From assembly GCF_000585375.1 (NCBI RefSeq), contig NZ_KK073874.1, positions 1,612,001-1,676,000 on the forward strand: a DNA stretch of 64,000 bases, in the 5' to 3' direction. Shown here one piece after another: positions 17,304 to 26,351 of this stretch (its first letter is position 1; each line of letters starts with the position of its first letter). This stretch comes from Cryptosporangium arvum DSM 44712. GTDB taxonomy: Bacteria > Actinomycetota > Actinomycetes > Mycobacteriales > Cryptosporangiaceae. The position numbers and the translations under genes are program-made. The notes beneath the pieces are model-generated. The model had not been told where the DNA came from, did not search any database, and saw nothing but the letters and a program-made list of their open reading frames with translations.

Positions 17304-18248
17304 ATGCGTGAACTCGGGCGGACGGTGGCGGAGTGGTTGGGCGCGGGGCACCGGGTCGCGGTGGCGCGCGTCGTGGACGTGCACGGCTTCGGGGCGGTGC
17401 CGGCCGGTGAGGTGCTGGCGGTGCGCGACGACGGAGCCCGCGCCGGGGAGCTGTTGCGCGGGGTCGCCGATCCGGTGATCTCCGGTGCCGTGCCGGCGGC
17501 GCTGTCGGGGGCGCCGTCGGTGGTGAATGCACCCGTCGGGGAGTCGGACGCGGTCGCCGCCGGGTTGGCGTGCGCGGGTTCGGCCCGCGTGCTCGTCCAC
17601 GCGGTGTCCGACGCGTCGGTGTGGACCGCGCTGGCGGAGGGTTCGCCGGTGGCGCTGGCGACGTCGCTGGTCTCGGGAGAGTCGACGGTCCCGGGTTCGC
17701 CGGACGGGCCGGACGGGGCCGTCGCGGCGGAGGCGTCGCGGTTGCTCGCGGCCGGCGCCACCGGGCGTTCGGTGGTGGGGGACGTGCTCGTGGACGCGTG
17801 GGTGCCGACGCCGAGCGTCGTGACGATCGGCGGGGGTGTGCTGGCCGCGGCGATCGCGGCCCAGGCCGAGCTCCTCGGGTGGGCGGCCCGGAACGTGTCG
17901 ACGGTCTCCGAGGCCGTCGCCGAGGTCGCCGCGTTCGGGCCGGCCGACGTCCTGGTGCTGCTCGACCACGACCCGGCGATGGACGAGGTGCTGCGCGTCG
18001 GGCTCTCCCACGGGCGGGGTTTCCTGGGTGCGCTCGGGTCGCGTCGCACCCAGGCTGCGCGTCGCGAACGCCTGCTCGCCGCCGGGGTCCCCGCCGACGC
18101 GGTGGGGCGCGTCCACGGCCCGGTCGGGCTCGACCTAGGTGCGCGCTCACCGGCCGAGACCGCGGTGAGCATCGTCGCCGAGGTGTTGGCGACCCGCTCC
18201 GGTCGTGGTGGCGCGGCCCTACGCGCGTCGGACGTCGCGATCCACTGA
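17304..18248 (+). CDS. XdhC/CoxI-family protein
   Basis: 314 residues. The N-terminal XdhC_CoxI domain begins LGRTVAEWLGAGHRVAVARV. The C-terminal Rossmann-like domain ends with GALGSRRTQAARRERLLAAG and VHGPVGLDLGARSPAETAVS, the strongest family signatures. XdhC proteins sulfurate and insert molybdenum cofactor into xanthine dehydrogenase-type enzymes. No molybdenum enzyme is encoded in this window, so the partner must be elsewhere. The 3' end overlaps the convergent sigma-factor gene by 30 bp. Confidence 0.8.
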   Translation: MRELGRTVAEWLGAGHRVAVARVVDVHGFGAVPAGEVLAVRDDGARAGELLRGVADPVISGAVPAALSGAPSVVNAPVGESDAVAAGLACAGSARVLVHAVSDASVWTALAEGSPVALATSLVSGESTVPGSPDGPDGAVAAEASRLLAAGATGRSVVGDVLVDAWVPTPSVVTIGGGVLAAAIAAQAELLGWAARNVSTVSEAVAEVAAFGPADVLVLLDHDPAMDEVLRVGLSHGRGFLGALGSRRTQAARRERLLAAGVPADAVGRVHGPVGLDLGARSPAETAVSIVAEVLATRSGRGGAALRASDVAIH

Positions 18249-19214
18249 GCGAGGGAGCCCGAACCAGGGCAGGACGGTGTTCTCGAACCGGGTCAGCGCG
18301 TCGATCCGCTCACCGGCGAGGCCGAGAACGTAGAGGCCGGTGCCGTGGCTGATGCCGGTGGGCGTCCGCAGGTACGCGCCGAACGCCGGCTGGCCGTTGG
18401 CGCGCGTCGGCACGAGATCGAACCGCCGGCCGGTCGCGAAGATCCGGGCGAAGAAGCGGGTGACGAGTTCGCGCCCCTGGTATTCGAACGGGGTCGGCGG
18501 CATCGAGATGAAGACGTCCTCGGTCAGCAGCGCCACCAGGGCGTCGACGTCGGCCGACTCCCATGCTTCGACGAATCTCGCCGTGATCGCGTCTTCGGTG
18601 GCCGAGCCCGGTGCGGGCGGGTCCTCGGTCGCTCGCCGGTGTCCCAGGGTGGCCCGAGCGCGCTTGAGCGCACTCTTGACCGACTCGACGCTCGAGTCGA
18701 GCATCTCGGCCACCTCGTCGGCCCGGAAGCCGAGGACGTCGCGCAGCACGAGCACCGCGAGCTGCCGGGGCGGCAGCGCCTGCAGCGCGGTGACGAAGGC
18801 CAGCGAGACGGCCTCGGTCTGCTCGTAGCGAGCCTCCGGCCCGGCCACGTCGGCCAGTAAGGCGTCGGGGAACGGCTGGAGCCAGACCGTGTCGCTGAGC
18901 CCGGTCGGCTGGGGCGCGTCGGCGACCGGCGGCGCCCACTCGGCGACCGGACGCCGACCGGCGGCGCGGCGTGCGTTGAGGCACTGGTTGGTGGCGATCC
19001 GGTAGAGCCAGGTGCGCAGCGACGCGTGTTCCCGGTACCCCCCGAGTCCTCGCCACGCGGCCAGCAGGGTGTCCTGGAGCGCGTCCTCGGCGTCCTGGAA
19101 CGAGCCGAGCATGCGGTAGCAGTGCACCCGCAACTCGACCAGGTGCGGCCCGGTCAGTTCGCGGAACGCGTCGTTGTCGCCGTTACGAGCCTTGGTGATC
19201 AGATCCGGTGCCAC
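18219..19214 (-). CDS. ECF-type sigma factor with SnoaL-like C-terminal domain
   Basis: 331 residues (GTG start with GGGGAG upstream). Sigma-70 region 2 (about residues 10-75) includes DAEDALQDTLLAAWRGL and WLYRIATNQCLN. Region 4 (about 130-185) includes LPPRQLAVLVLRDVLGFRAD and SVESVKSALKRARA. Residues 205-320 form a SnoaL/NTF2-like domain (FVEAWESADVDALVALLTED), as in the SigG/SigJ-type factors, which are regulated by this attached domain instead of a separate anti-sigma factor. It is divergent from the reductase-SnoaL-MFS operon, a plausible target. Confidence 0.88.
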   Translation of the reverse strand: MAPDLITKARNGDNDAFRELTGPHLVELRVHCYRMLGSFQDAEDALQDTLLAAWRGLGGYREHASLRTWLYRIATNQCLNARRAAGRRPVAEWAPPVADAPQPTGLSDTVWLQPFPDALLADVAGPEARYEQTEAVSLAFVTALQALPPRQLAVLVLRDVLGFRADEVAEMLDSSVESVKSALKRARATLGHRRATEDPPAPGSATEDAITARFVEAWESADVDALVALLTEDVFISMPPTPFEYQGRELVTRFFARIFATGRRFDLVPTRANGQPAFGAYLRTPTGISHGTGLYVLGLAGERIDALTRFENTVLPWFGLPRSVDRDVRRA

Positions 19215-19343
19215 GTGCTCCCCGTCCGTGTCGTGCGGTTGGTCCTACTGACACCGCCGGGAAGCGAAAAGGGGCGGCCCCTTTCGTCGAATCGCGGTGT
19301 CTACCCCAGTGGTAGCCGACTCCGGCACGACGGGAGAACCCGA

Positions 19344-19910
19344 ATGGGAAAGATCGTGATCACGACGAACGCCACGCTCGACGGGGTCGTTCAGGACCCC
19401 ACCGGAGAGGAAGGGTTCGACCGCGGCGGCTGGTTCGAGCGCTTCGGCGGGGCCGACCTCGCGGAATGGGCCCGGGTCGAGACCGAGGAAGCGCTCGGTG
19501 CCGAGGCCCTGCTGCTCGGCCGACGCAGCGACGAGTGGTTCGGCACCCGGTGGTCGTCCCGGACCGGGGTCTGGGCGGACCGGCTCAACGCGATGCCGAA
19601 GTACGTCGTCTCCGCGACGCTCGAGCGCCCGGCCTGGACCAACGTGACCGTGCTGCGCGGCGACGTCGCCAAGGAGGTCGCGGCGCTGAAACAGGCCGTG
19701 GACGGGGAGATCCTCGTCTACGCGAGCTATCAGCTCGGTCGGGCGCTGCTCGAACACGACCTGGTCGACGAGGTGCGTCTGGTCGTGTTCCCGGTGGTCC
19801 TGGGCGCCGGCGTCCGCCTCTTCGGCGCGACCGGTGCCGCCAAGCCCCTGCGACTCCAGGAGAGCCGTGCGCTCGGCGACAACCTCACCTTCCTTCGCTT
19901 CCAGGCCTGA
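19344..19910 (+). CDS. Dihydrofolate reductase/RibD C-terminal-like protein
   Basis: 188 residues with the RibD_C fold: GKIVITTNATLDGVVQDP at the N-terminus, LLLGRRSDEWFG, and near the end DEVRLVVFPVVLGAGVRLFG. These NADPH-dependent reductases are widespread in Actinobacteria, and few have known substrates. The gene is first in an apparent three-gene operon with a SnoaL-like protein and an MFS exporter. It is divergent from the sigma-factor gene, with GGGAGA before the ATG. Confidence 0.8.
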   Translation: MGKIVITTNATLDGVVQDPTGEEGFDRGGWFERFGGADLAEWARVETEEALGAEALLLGRRSDEWFGTRWSSRTGVWADRLNAMPKYVVSATLERPAWTNVTVLRGDVAKEVAALKQAVDGEILVYASYQLGRALLEHDLVDEVRLVVFPVVLGAGVRLFGATGAAKPLRLQESRALGDNLTFLRFQA

Positions 19911-19922
19911 CGAGGAGCAATC

Positions 19923-20414
19923 ATGCCCACCGACGCGATCCGCGAACTGATCGACCGCTTCGCCGTCACCGACGTGCTGTCCACCTACGCCCGACTCGTC
20001 GACGAACGGGACTTCGCCGCCGTCGGCGCGCTGTTCACCGACGACTGCGTGGCGGAGTACGGCGTCCGTGAGTCCGACGTCCTGCGCTCCTCGGCCGCGG
20101 TGACCGACTGGCTCGCCACGCAGCTCGCCGACGGGACCGCGACCAGCCATCACCTCTCGAACGTGACCGTCGCCTTCCCCGACGCCGACCACGCCGAGAC
20201 CACGTCCTACGTCCACGCGTGGCACGGCGTCGCCGGAGCCGACGTCGACCCGGTCGTCCTGGCCCGCTACGTCGACCGGTTCGAACGGACGCCGACCGGC
20301 TGGCGCATCGCGCACCGCCGCATGTTCGCCCACGGGCTCATCGGCTTTCCCGACGGCGTGATCCGGCCGCTCGTCCGCCGGGAGCCTGCGGCCGTCGCCG
20401 ACGGCGGCTCGTGA
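19923..20414 (+). CDS. SnoaL/NTF2-like protein
   Basis: 163 residues with the small alpha+beta cone fold. The segments IDRFAVTDVLSTYARLVDER, FAAVGALFTDDCVAEYG and TSHHLSNVTV match the SnoaL_4 group, which includes dehydratase/isomerase-like enzymes and uncharacterised proteins. GGAG lies seven bases before the ATG. It overlaps the MFS gene by the GTGA junction. The neighbouring sigma factor also carries a SnoaL-like domain, which might recognise the same ligand. Confidence 0.75.
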   Translation: MPTDAIRELIDRFAVTDVLSTYARLVDERDFAAVGALFTDDCVAEYGVRESDVLRSSAAVTDWLATQLADGTATSHHLSNVTVAFPDADHAETTSYVHAWHGVAGADVDPVVLARYVDRFERTPTGWRIAHRRMFAHGLIGFPDGVIRPLVRREPAAVADGGS

Positions 20415-21826
20415 CCGCGGGACCCGCGACCGCCCAGCGCTGGGCGGTCGCGGTGACGGCGCTCGCCGGGCTGCTCGTCACCCTGGATGCGCTCGTCGTC
20501 ACCACCGCGCTCGGCGCGATCCGGGCCGCGTTCGACACGTCGGCGGAGGCGCTGGAGTGGACGGTCACGGCCTACGTCCTGACGTTCGCGGTGCTGCTCA
20601 TGCCGGGGACGGCGCTGGGGGACCGGTTCGGGAGGCGGCGCGTGTTCGTCGCCGGGCTGGTGACGTTCGCGGTCGCGTCGGCGGCCTGTGCGCTCGCCCC
20701 GACGGTGGGCGCGTTGATCGCGGCCAGGGCGTTCCAGGGCGCCGGTGCCGCACTCGTCATGCCGCTGGCCCTGGCGTTGCTGAGCACGGCCGTTCCGCCC
20801 GACCGGAGGGCCGGTGCGCTCGGGATCTTCACCGGCGTGACCGGGGTGGCGGTACCGCTGGGTCCGCTGCTGGGCGGGGCCGTGGTCTCCGGGATCTCCT
20901 GGGCGTGGATCTTCTGGATCAACGTGCCGGTGGTCGCGGTGCTCGTCGTCCTGGCCTCCACCCGGTTGACCGAGTCCTTCGGCCCGCGGAACCGGACGGA
21001 CCCGGTGGCGCTGCTGTTGGTGGCCGGGGCGGCGCTCGGCCTGGTCTGGGGCCTGGTGCGCGGTAACGCGGCCGGCTGGACCAGCGTCGAGGTGCTCTCC
21101 AGCCTGGTGGCCGGTGTGCTGCTGGTCGTCGGGTTCGCCGGGTGGCAGCGGCGGGCCGCCGAACCGCTGGTCCCGGCCGACGTGCTCGGCTCCCGGGCCT
21201 TCGTGGTCGGCGCGGTGGCGATCTTCCTGCAGTGGGGCTCGGTGCTGGGCGCGCTCTTCTTCATGGCCCAGTTCCTGCAGGACGGTCTCGGGTTCAGCCC
21301 GTTGCGTGCCGGGCTCGGGCTCGTGCCGTGGGGCGCGACGACGTTCCTCGTGCCGCCGATCGCCGGTCACTTCATCGGCCGCGTGGGGGTACGGCCGTTC
21401 ATCGTGGCCGGTCTGGGGCTGCACGCGGCGGCGATGGTCTGGATCGCGGTGATCGTCGACCCGGGCCTGGGGTACGGGCAGTTGATCGCGCCGCTCGTCG
21501 TGTCCGGTACCGGCGTGGCCCTGGCGCTGCCGGCCACCCAGGCCGCCGCGCTGAGCGGGGTCGGACCGGGGTCGGTCGGAGCGGCGTCGGGGGCGTACAG
21601 CACGATGCGCCAGCTCGGCGGCGTGTTCGGCGTCGCGGTGGTGGTGTCGGCGTTCCTCGCCGCCGGCAGCTACGCGTCGCCGCGGACCTTCGCCACCGGT
21701 TTCGCGGCCGCGCTCGCGGCCTGCGCGGCGTTGTCGCTGGTCGGAGCGCTGACCGGCCTGGTCGCGCCCCGGTCGTCCGCGCCGGCCGCCCGTCCGGTGG
21801 TGACCGGCCGGGTGACCGCGTCGTGA
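20411..21826 (+). CDS. MFS drug transporter, DHA2 (14-helix) family
   Basis: 471 residues with about 14 membrane helices. Motif A is present as GTALGDRFGRRRVFVAG, and the antiporter motif C region is GVTGVAVPLGPLLGGAVV. The N-terminal LDALVVTTALGAIRAAF resembles the LDxTIVNVALP motif of DHA2 exporters. Proton-driven efflux of small toxic compounds is the usual role. The substrate is unknown. The GTG start overlaps the SnoaL stop codon, and a strong terminator follows. Confidence 0.85.
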   Translation: MTAGPATAQRWAVAVTALAGLLVTLDALVVTTALGAIRAAFDTSAEALEWTVTAYVLTFAVLLMPGTALGDRFGRRRVFVAGLVTFAVASAACALAPTVGALIAARAFQGAGAALVMPLALALLSTAVPPDRRAGALGIFTGVTGVAVPLGPLLGGAVVSGISWAWIFWINVPVVAVLVVLASTRLTESFGPRNRTDPVALLLVAGAALGLVWGLVRGNAAGWTSVEVLSSLVAGVLLVVGFAGWQRRAAEPLVPADVLGSRAFVVGAVAIFLQWGSVLGALFFMAQFLQDGLGFSPLRAGLGLVPWGATTFLVPPIAGHFIGRVGVRPFIVAGLGLHAAAMVWIAVIVDPGLGYGQLIAPLVVSGTGVALALPATQAAALSGVGPGSVGAASGAYSTMRQLGGVFGVAVVVSAFLAAGSYASPRTFATGFAAALAACAALSLVGALTGLVAPRSSAPAARPVVTGRVTAS

Positions 21827-21828
21827 GA

Positions 21829-21868
21829 GTCCACCGCCGGGCGGCCCCGGTGTCGCCCGGCGGTGGAC
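21829..21868 (+). terminator. Terminator after the MFS gene
   Basis: A 15-bp perfect stem (GTCCACCGCCGGGCG at 21829-21843 pairing with 21854-21868) with a 10-base loop lies immediately behind the MFS stop codon. No U-run follows. Confidence 0.75.
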
Positions 21869-21885
21869 GTGAGACGCTGGAGGGC

Positions 21886-23028
21886 GTGTCTTCCGCTCCG
21901 ACCGTCGTTCGTCCGCTCACCGTCGGCCCGCACACCGTCGACCCGCCGGTGGTCCTGGCCCCGATGGCGGGCATCACGAACGTGGCGTTCCGGCGCCTCT
22001 GCCGGCAGTACGGCGCCGGGCTCTACGTGAGCGAGATGATCACGACCCGCGCGCTCGTCGAGCGCAACCCGAAGACGATGGGCCTGATCACGTTCGCGCC
22101 CGACGAGCAGCCCCGCTCGATCCAGCTCTACGGCGTCGACCCGGACGTCGTCGGGCGGGCCGTCGACATGGTCGTGCAGGAGAACCTGGCCGACCACGTC
22201 GATCTGAACTTCGGCTGCCCGGTCCCGAAGGTCACCCGCAAGGGCGGCGGATCGGCGCTGCCGTTCCGCCGGAAGTTGTTCGCGCAGATCGTGCAGCGGG
22301 CGGTGCGGGCCACCGCGGGCACCGACGTCCCGGTCACCGTCAAGATGCGCATCGGTATCGACGACGACCACGTCACGTTCCGCGACGCGGGCCGCGCGGC
22401 CGAGGACGCGGGCGTCGCCGCGGTCGCGCTCCACGGACGGACCGCCGTGCAGTTCTACGGCGGCCGCGCGAACTGGGAGCCGATCGCCGAGCTCGCCGCC
22501 GCCCTCGAGGTTCCGGTGCTCGGCAACGGCGACATCTGGGAGGCCGACGACGCCGTGCGCATGGTCACCGAGACCGGCTGCGCCGGAGTCGTCGTCGGGC
22601 GCGGCTGCCTCGGCCGCCCGTGGCTCTTCGCCGACCTCGCGGCGGCGTTCGCCGGGCGCCCGGATCGGGTGCGCCCCGACCTCGGCCAGGTCGCGACGAC
22701 CATGCGCCGGCACGCCGAGCTGCTCGCCGAGTGGAAGGGTGAGGCGTGGGGCCTGCCCGACTTCCGCAAGCACGTGGCCTGGTACCTCAAGGGTTACCCG
22801 GTCGGGTCGACGATCCGGCGCGAACTGGGCATGGTGAGCACCCTCACCGAGCTCGACGACCTGCTGGGCAAGCTCGACCCGGCCGCACCGTTCCCCACCA
22901 CCGAGATCGGCGAACCCCGCGGCCGCACCACCGGCGCCCGCCGCGTCGTCCTGCCCGAGGGCTGGCTCGACGACCCCGACGCTCTGACCGCCCCCACCGA
23001 CGCCGAACTCGACGTCTCCGGCGGCTGA
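21886..23028 (+). CDS. dusB: tRNA-dihydrouridine synthase
   Basis: 380-residue FMN enzyme reducing uridines in tRNA D-loops with NADPH. The TIM barrel contains VVLAPMAGITNVAFRRLC, DLNFGCPVPKVTRKGGGSAL with the catalytic Cys of GCP, the FMN-binding HGRT, and GVVVGRGCLGRPWLF. A helical C-terminal domain (about residues 290-340) follows. The GTG start at 21886 has GGAGG just upstream. Which uridine is modified is not deducible. The dusB label follows common actinobacterial usage. Confidence 0.9.
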   Translation: MSSAPTVVRPLTVGPHTVDPPVVLAPMAGITNVAFRRLCRQYGAGLYVSEMITTRALVERNPKTMGLITFAPDEQPRSIQLYGVDPDVVGRAVDMVVQENLADHVDLNFGCPVPKVTRKGGGSALPFRRKLFAQIVQRAVRATAGTDVPVTVKMRIGIDDDHVTFRDAGRAAEDAGVAAVALHGRTAVQFYGGRANWEPIAELAAALEVPVLGNGDIWEADDAVRMVTETGCAGVVVGRGCLGRPWLFADLAAAFAGRPDRVRPDLGQVATTMRRHAELLAEWKGEAWGLPDFRKHVAWYLKGYPVGSTIRRELGMVSTLTELDDLLGKLDPAAPFPTTEIGEPRGRTTGARRVVLPEGWLDDPDALTAPTDAELDVSGG

Positions 23029-23032
23029 CGGA

Positions 23033-23341
23033 TCAGGCTGAGCGGACCGGGGTCGCTTCGGTGACGGCGGACATCGGGAGGGCGCCGTAATAGTGGGGGT
23101 AGGGGTCGCCGCCGGTGCTGGACTCCCAGCGGAGGCTCTCGCCGAGGGGGTCGGTGTCCACGGCCAGCAGCATCAGGTCGGTCTCGCCGGCGAAGAAGCG
23201 GTCCAGGGTGCCCGGCAGCTGGGCCGCGGTCGAGAGGTGGACGAAGCCGTCACGGAGGTCGTCGGGCGAGCCTTCGTACTGCTCGGTGGCCTGGGCGGCC
23301 GCCCACTCGTCGGCACGGAGAACTTTGTACACGGTCGTCAC
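23033..23341 (-). CDS. DUF952 family protein
   Basis: 102 residues. The opening VYKVLRADEWAAAQ and the segment DLRDGFVHLSTAAQLPGTLD are the diagnostic parts of DUF952, a small family of unknown function with a fold related to ADP-ribosyl-handling enzymes. The stop codon is four bases from the dus stop, so the two genes converge almost without a gap. Confidence 0.85.
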   Translation of the reverse strand: MTTVYKVLRADEWAAAQATEQYEGSPDDLRDGFVHLSTAAQLPGTLDRFFAGETDLMLLAVDTDPLGESLRWESSTGGDPYPHYYGALPMSAVTEATPVRSA

Positions 23342-23361
23342 CCGGCAACCGTATCGCCGGA

Positions 23362-26130
23362 TCAGTCCCGGACCCAGACCCGCCCGACGTCGGGCACGGC
23401 CCAGAACGTGCTCACGAACATCCCTTGCACCTGCGACCCGCGCAGCGCCAGCCGCCGCTGGTCGAAGTACGGGATCGCCGGCGCGAACTCGGTCAGGATC
23501 CGCCGGGCCAGCGCTCCGTAGGCTTCGGCCGCGTCACCCCGGTCGGGCAGCGTCGCGATGCGGGCCAGTTCGGCGTCGACCGACGGCTCGTTCAAATAGC
23601 TGATGTTCGTGCTGCCGACGGCGCGGATGCCGGAGCTCGAGTAGAGCGGGCCGAGCATCGCGTTGCCGTCCAGGTAGTCCGGCGCGTACTCGCACAGGTA
23701 CAGGTCGTAGGGGTTGGTGCGGCGCGCGATGGCCGCCGCGAACTGGTCCTGGCGCACCGGACGCAGCTCCACGGTCACGTTCGCCCGCGCGAACGCCTCC
23801 TTCACCGCGGCCGCCAGCTGGTTGCCGTCCGGTGTGTCCCGGAACGCGTAGACGAGGTTCACCCGGGCGTCGCCGAGGAGGGCGCGCGCCTTGGCCGGGT
23901 CGCCCGACCGCTTCGTCCGGTCGGGGTTGGCCGGGTAACCGGGCACGCGGGGGGAGAGCAGGCTGCTCGCGTAGTCCCCGACCAGGTCGGTGCCGGTCGA
24001 GTTGAGCGCGGCCTCCGGGTCGAACGCCAGCGCGAGCGCGCGGCGGCGTGCCGGGTCCTTCACGCGCGACGCGTTGAAGCACAGGTCCCGGTGCCCGGTC
24101 CCGACGCCGTCGACCAGCCGTCCGGTCTGCCGCTGGTCGTAGACGTTCTCGATCTGGGTCGGGTCGAGGGTGCTGAGCTGGACGCTGCCCGGCTGTTCGT
24201 CGCTCATCATCAGGCTCGTCACCGCCGCCCGGTCCGGGAGGAAGCGGACGTCGTAGCGCTCGGGGTAGGCGACGCGGATCGGGTCGGTCGCCGGGTTCCA
24301 GGCCGGGTTGCGCTCCAGCGTCAGCGACTTGCGCAGTTCGTGCGTGACGACGCGGTACGGACCGGTGACCGGGACCGGGTCGGCGTCGGAGTAGCGCCAG
24401 CCGCTCGGGACGGCCGCGGTCGTGGGGAGCGCGGCGACCGTGGGGAGGTCGGGGTGCGGAGCCGGGAACGTCAGCCGGAGCGTCCGGTCGTCGGGGGCCT
24501 CGACACCCGGCGGGTACGGCGCTTTCGGGGTGGGGCCGGTGTACACGGCGCGGAAGTCCGCCTGGCCGGCCAGCCAGCGCTGCAGGTACGTGAAGCCGGT
24601 GGCCCGCTCACCGAACGAGCGCGCGATGCCGTTCGCGACGTCGCGTGCGGTGACCGCCTGGCCGTCGGCGAATTTGACGCCGGGGCGGATGGTGAACTCC
24701 CAGGTGCGGCCGCCGTCGGAGCTGCGGCCGGTGTCGGTGGCCAGATCGCCGACGAGGGTCGCGCCGGTCAGCCCGTCCTCGCGGTACCCGGTGAGGGTGC
24801 GGGCCAGGAGGCGGGAGCTGCCCATCATGCCGTCGGGGTAGCGGTTCTGCACCGGGTCGAGTTCCCAGTACTGCGCCTGCGCGTACACCGTGACCGTGCC
24901 GCCGCGTCGGGCGCCGGGCACGGCGGGGGCCGGGCCGGTCGCCGCGTCGTCCGCGGCGTACTGCTTCACGGTGAGGTCGGGCTTCGATGGTGCGACCGCC
25001 CGGTGGTTCTGCTCGGGCCACTGCGCCCAGATCACACCGGCACCGGCCGCCACGGCCAGCACCACGGCCGCCGCGGTCGTGCCCAGCGCCACCCGCCGCT
25101 TCCGCCCTCGCCGCCCGGCACCCCGGTCGGCCTCCGCGACGCTGACCGGACCTCCGACGGCACCACTTGCTTCGTCGGGTTCCCCCACGGTCGGAGGGGG
25201 CGTGGTGAACTCGGCGGTCAGCGGATGCGGCGAGTTCAGGTGCACGGTCGTCCGGCTCACCTCGTCGGCGTCCGACGGAGTGACGCGGGCCGGCGGTGGC
25301 ACCGACGGCAGCACCCCGGGGCGCTGCAGCGTCAGGGCGGCCAGCAGTTCCTGGGTGCCCGGCCGCTCACCGGGTTCCTTGCGTAACGCGGCCGCGACGA
25401 GGTCACGCAGCGGCGCGTCGAGCTCGCCCAGCCCCGGCTCCCGCTCGAGCGTCCGGTAGAGCATCACCTCGGGCGGACCCACCCCGAACGGGGGAGTGCC
25501 CGAGCCGGCGAAACACACCGCCGCGCCCCAGGCGTGCACGTCGGTCGCCGGCGTGACCGCGGACCCCCGGAACTGCTCCGGCGCCATGTACGGCGGCGAT
25601 CCGATCGCGCCGCTGGTCAACCCGCTCACCAGGTCGGCCGCGCGGGCGATGCCGAAGTCGATCACCCGCGGCCCGAACCGCGACAGGATCACGTTGCTGG
25701 GCTTCAGGTCACGGTGCACGATCCCGGCCTCGTGGATCGCCACCAGCGCGGTCGCGATCCCGATCGCCACCGCGTCCAGGGCGCCGCCGTGCAGCGGACC
25801 CTGCTCCTCCACGACGTCCTGCAGCGTCGGTCCGTCGACGAACTCCGTGACCAGGAACGGCTGCTCGCCCTCGACGTCGACGTCGAGCACCGCGGCCGTA
25901 CTGAACCGGGCCACCCGCGCCGCGAGCGTGGCCTCCGACCGGAACCGGGTCCGGAATTCCGGGGCGTCGGCCAGGTGCGGATGGATCACCTTGACCGCGA
26001 CCTGACGCGTGCGCCCATCCGGTTCTTCGGCGACCCCCGCGTAGACGATGCCCATGCCGCCGGCACCGAGACGGCCGACGAGCCGGTAACGGCCGAGCCG
26101 CTGCGGGTCCTTGTCACGAAGCGGCTGCAC
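23362..26130 (-). CDS. Transmembrane Ser/Thr kinase fused to a peptide-type solute-binding domain
   Basis: 922 residues. The N-terminal kinase domain (about 12-270) has a glycine loop GAGGMG, the lysine of QVAVKV, catalytic HRDLKPSN, DFGIA and MAPEQ, so it should be active. A Pro/Thr-rich linker leads to one membrane helix (about 355-378, after RRGRKRRVAL). The rest (about 415-922) is an SBP_bac_5 (oligopeptide/dipeptide-binding) domain: YWELDPVQNRYPDG, EFTIRPGVKFADGQAVTARD, RNPAWNPATDP. The topology places the binding domain outside and the kinase inside. It acts plausibly as a nutrient or peptide receptor kinase. There is no transporter gene next to it. The GTG at 26130 is chosen because kinase similarity begins just after it. 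Confidence 0.85.
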   Translation of the reverse strand: MQPLRDKDPQRLGRYRLVGRLGAGGMGIVYAGVAEEPDGRTRQVAVKVIHPHLADAPEFRTRFRSEATLAARVARFSTAAVLDVDVEGEQPFLVTEFVDGPTLQDVVEEQGPLHGGALDAVAIGIATALVAIHEAGIVHRDLKPSNVILSRFGPRVIDFGIARAADLVSGLTSGAIGSPPYMAPEQFRGSAVTPATDVHAWGAAVCFAGSGTPPFGVGPPEVMLYRTLEREPGLGELDAPLRDLVAAALRKEPGERPGTQELLAALTLQRPGVLPSVPPPARVTPSDADEVSRTTVHLNSPHPLTAEFTTPPPTVGEPDEASGAVGGPVSVAEADRGAGRRGRKRRVALGTTAAAVVLAVAAGAGVIWAQWPEQNHRAVAPSKPDLTVKQYAADDAATGPAPAVPGARRGGTVTVYAQAQYWELDPVQNRYPDGMMGSSRLLARTLTGYREDGLTGATLVGDLATDTGRSSDGGRTWEFTIRPGVKFADGQAVTARDVANGIARSFGERATGFTYLQRWLAGQADFRAVYTGPTPKAPYPPGVEAPDDRTLRLTFPAPHPDLPTVAALPTTAAVPSGWRYSDADPVPVTGPYRVVTHELRKSLTLERNPAWNPATDPIRVAYPERYDVRFLPDRAAVTSLMMSDEQPGSVQLSTLDPTQIENVYDQRQTGRLVDGVGTGHRDLCFNASRVKDPARRRALALAFDPEAALNSTGTDLVGDYASSLLSPRVPGYPANPDRTKRSGDPAKARALLGDARVNLVYAFRDTPDGNQLAAAVKEAFARANVTVELRPVRQDQFAAAIARRTNPYDLYLCEYAPDYLDGNAMLGPLYSSSGIRAVGSTNISYLNEPSVDAELARIATLPDRGDAAEAYGALARRILTEFAPAIPYFDQRRLALRGSQVQGMFVSTFWAVPDVGRVWVRD

Positions 26131-26351
26131 GCCCACCTCTTCCCGCAGGCCGTCCGGTTCCGCGGGCAGCGTAGCGAGGGTCCACCAAGGAGAAACTGTG
26201 GGGCCTTTCACGTGCGCTTTTGGGTATCTCTGTTCTCTGAATCGGAACAGACCGACCAACTCGGGTGCGACTGCTCACAACGGGTGCTGCGGTGGGTACG
26301 CCCTCATTAACCTCGGCCCATTCCCGCTCCCGCTCCCCTACGGAGGCCGCG

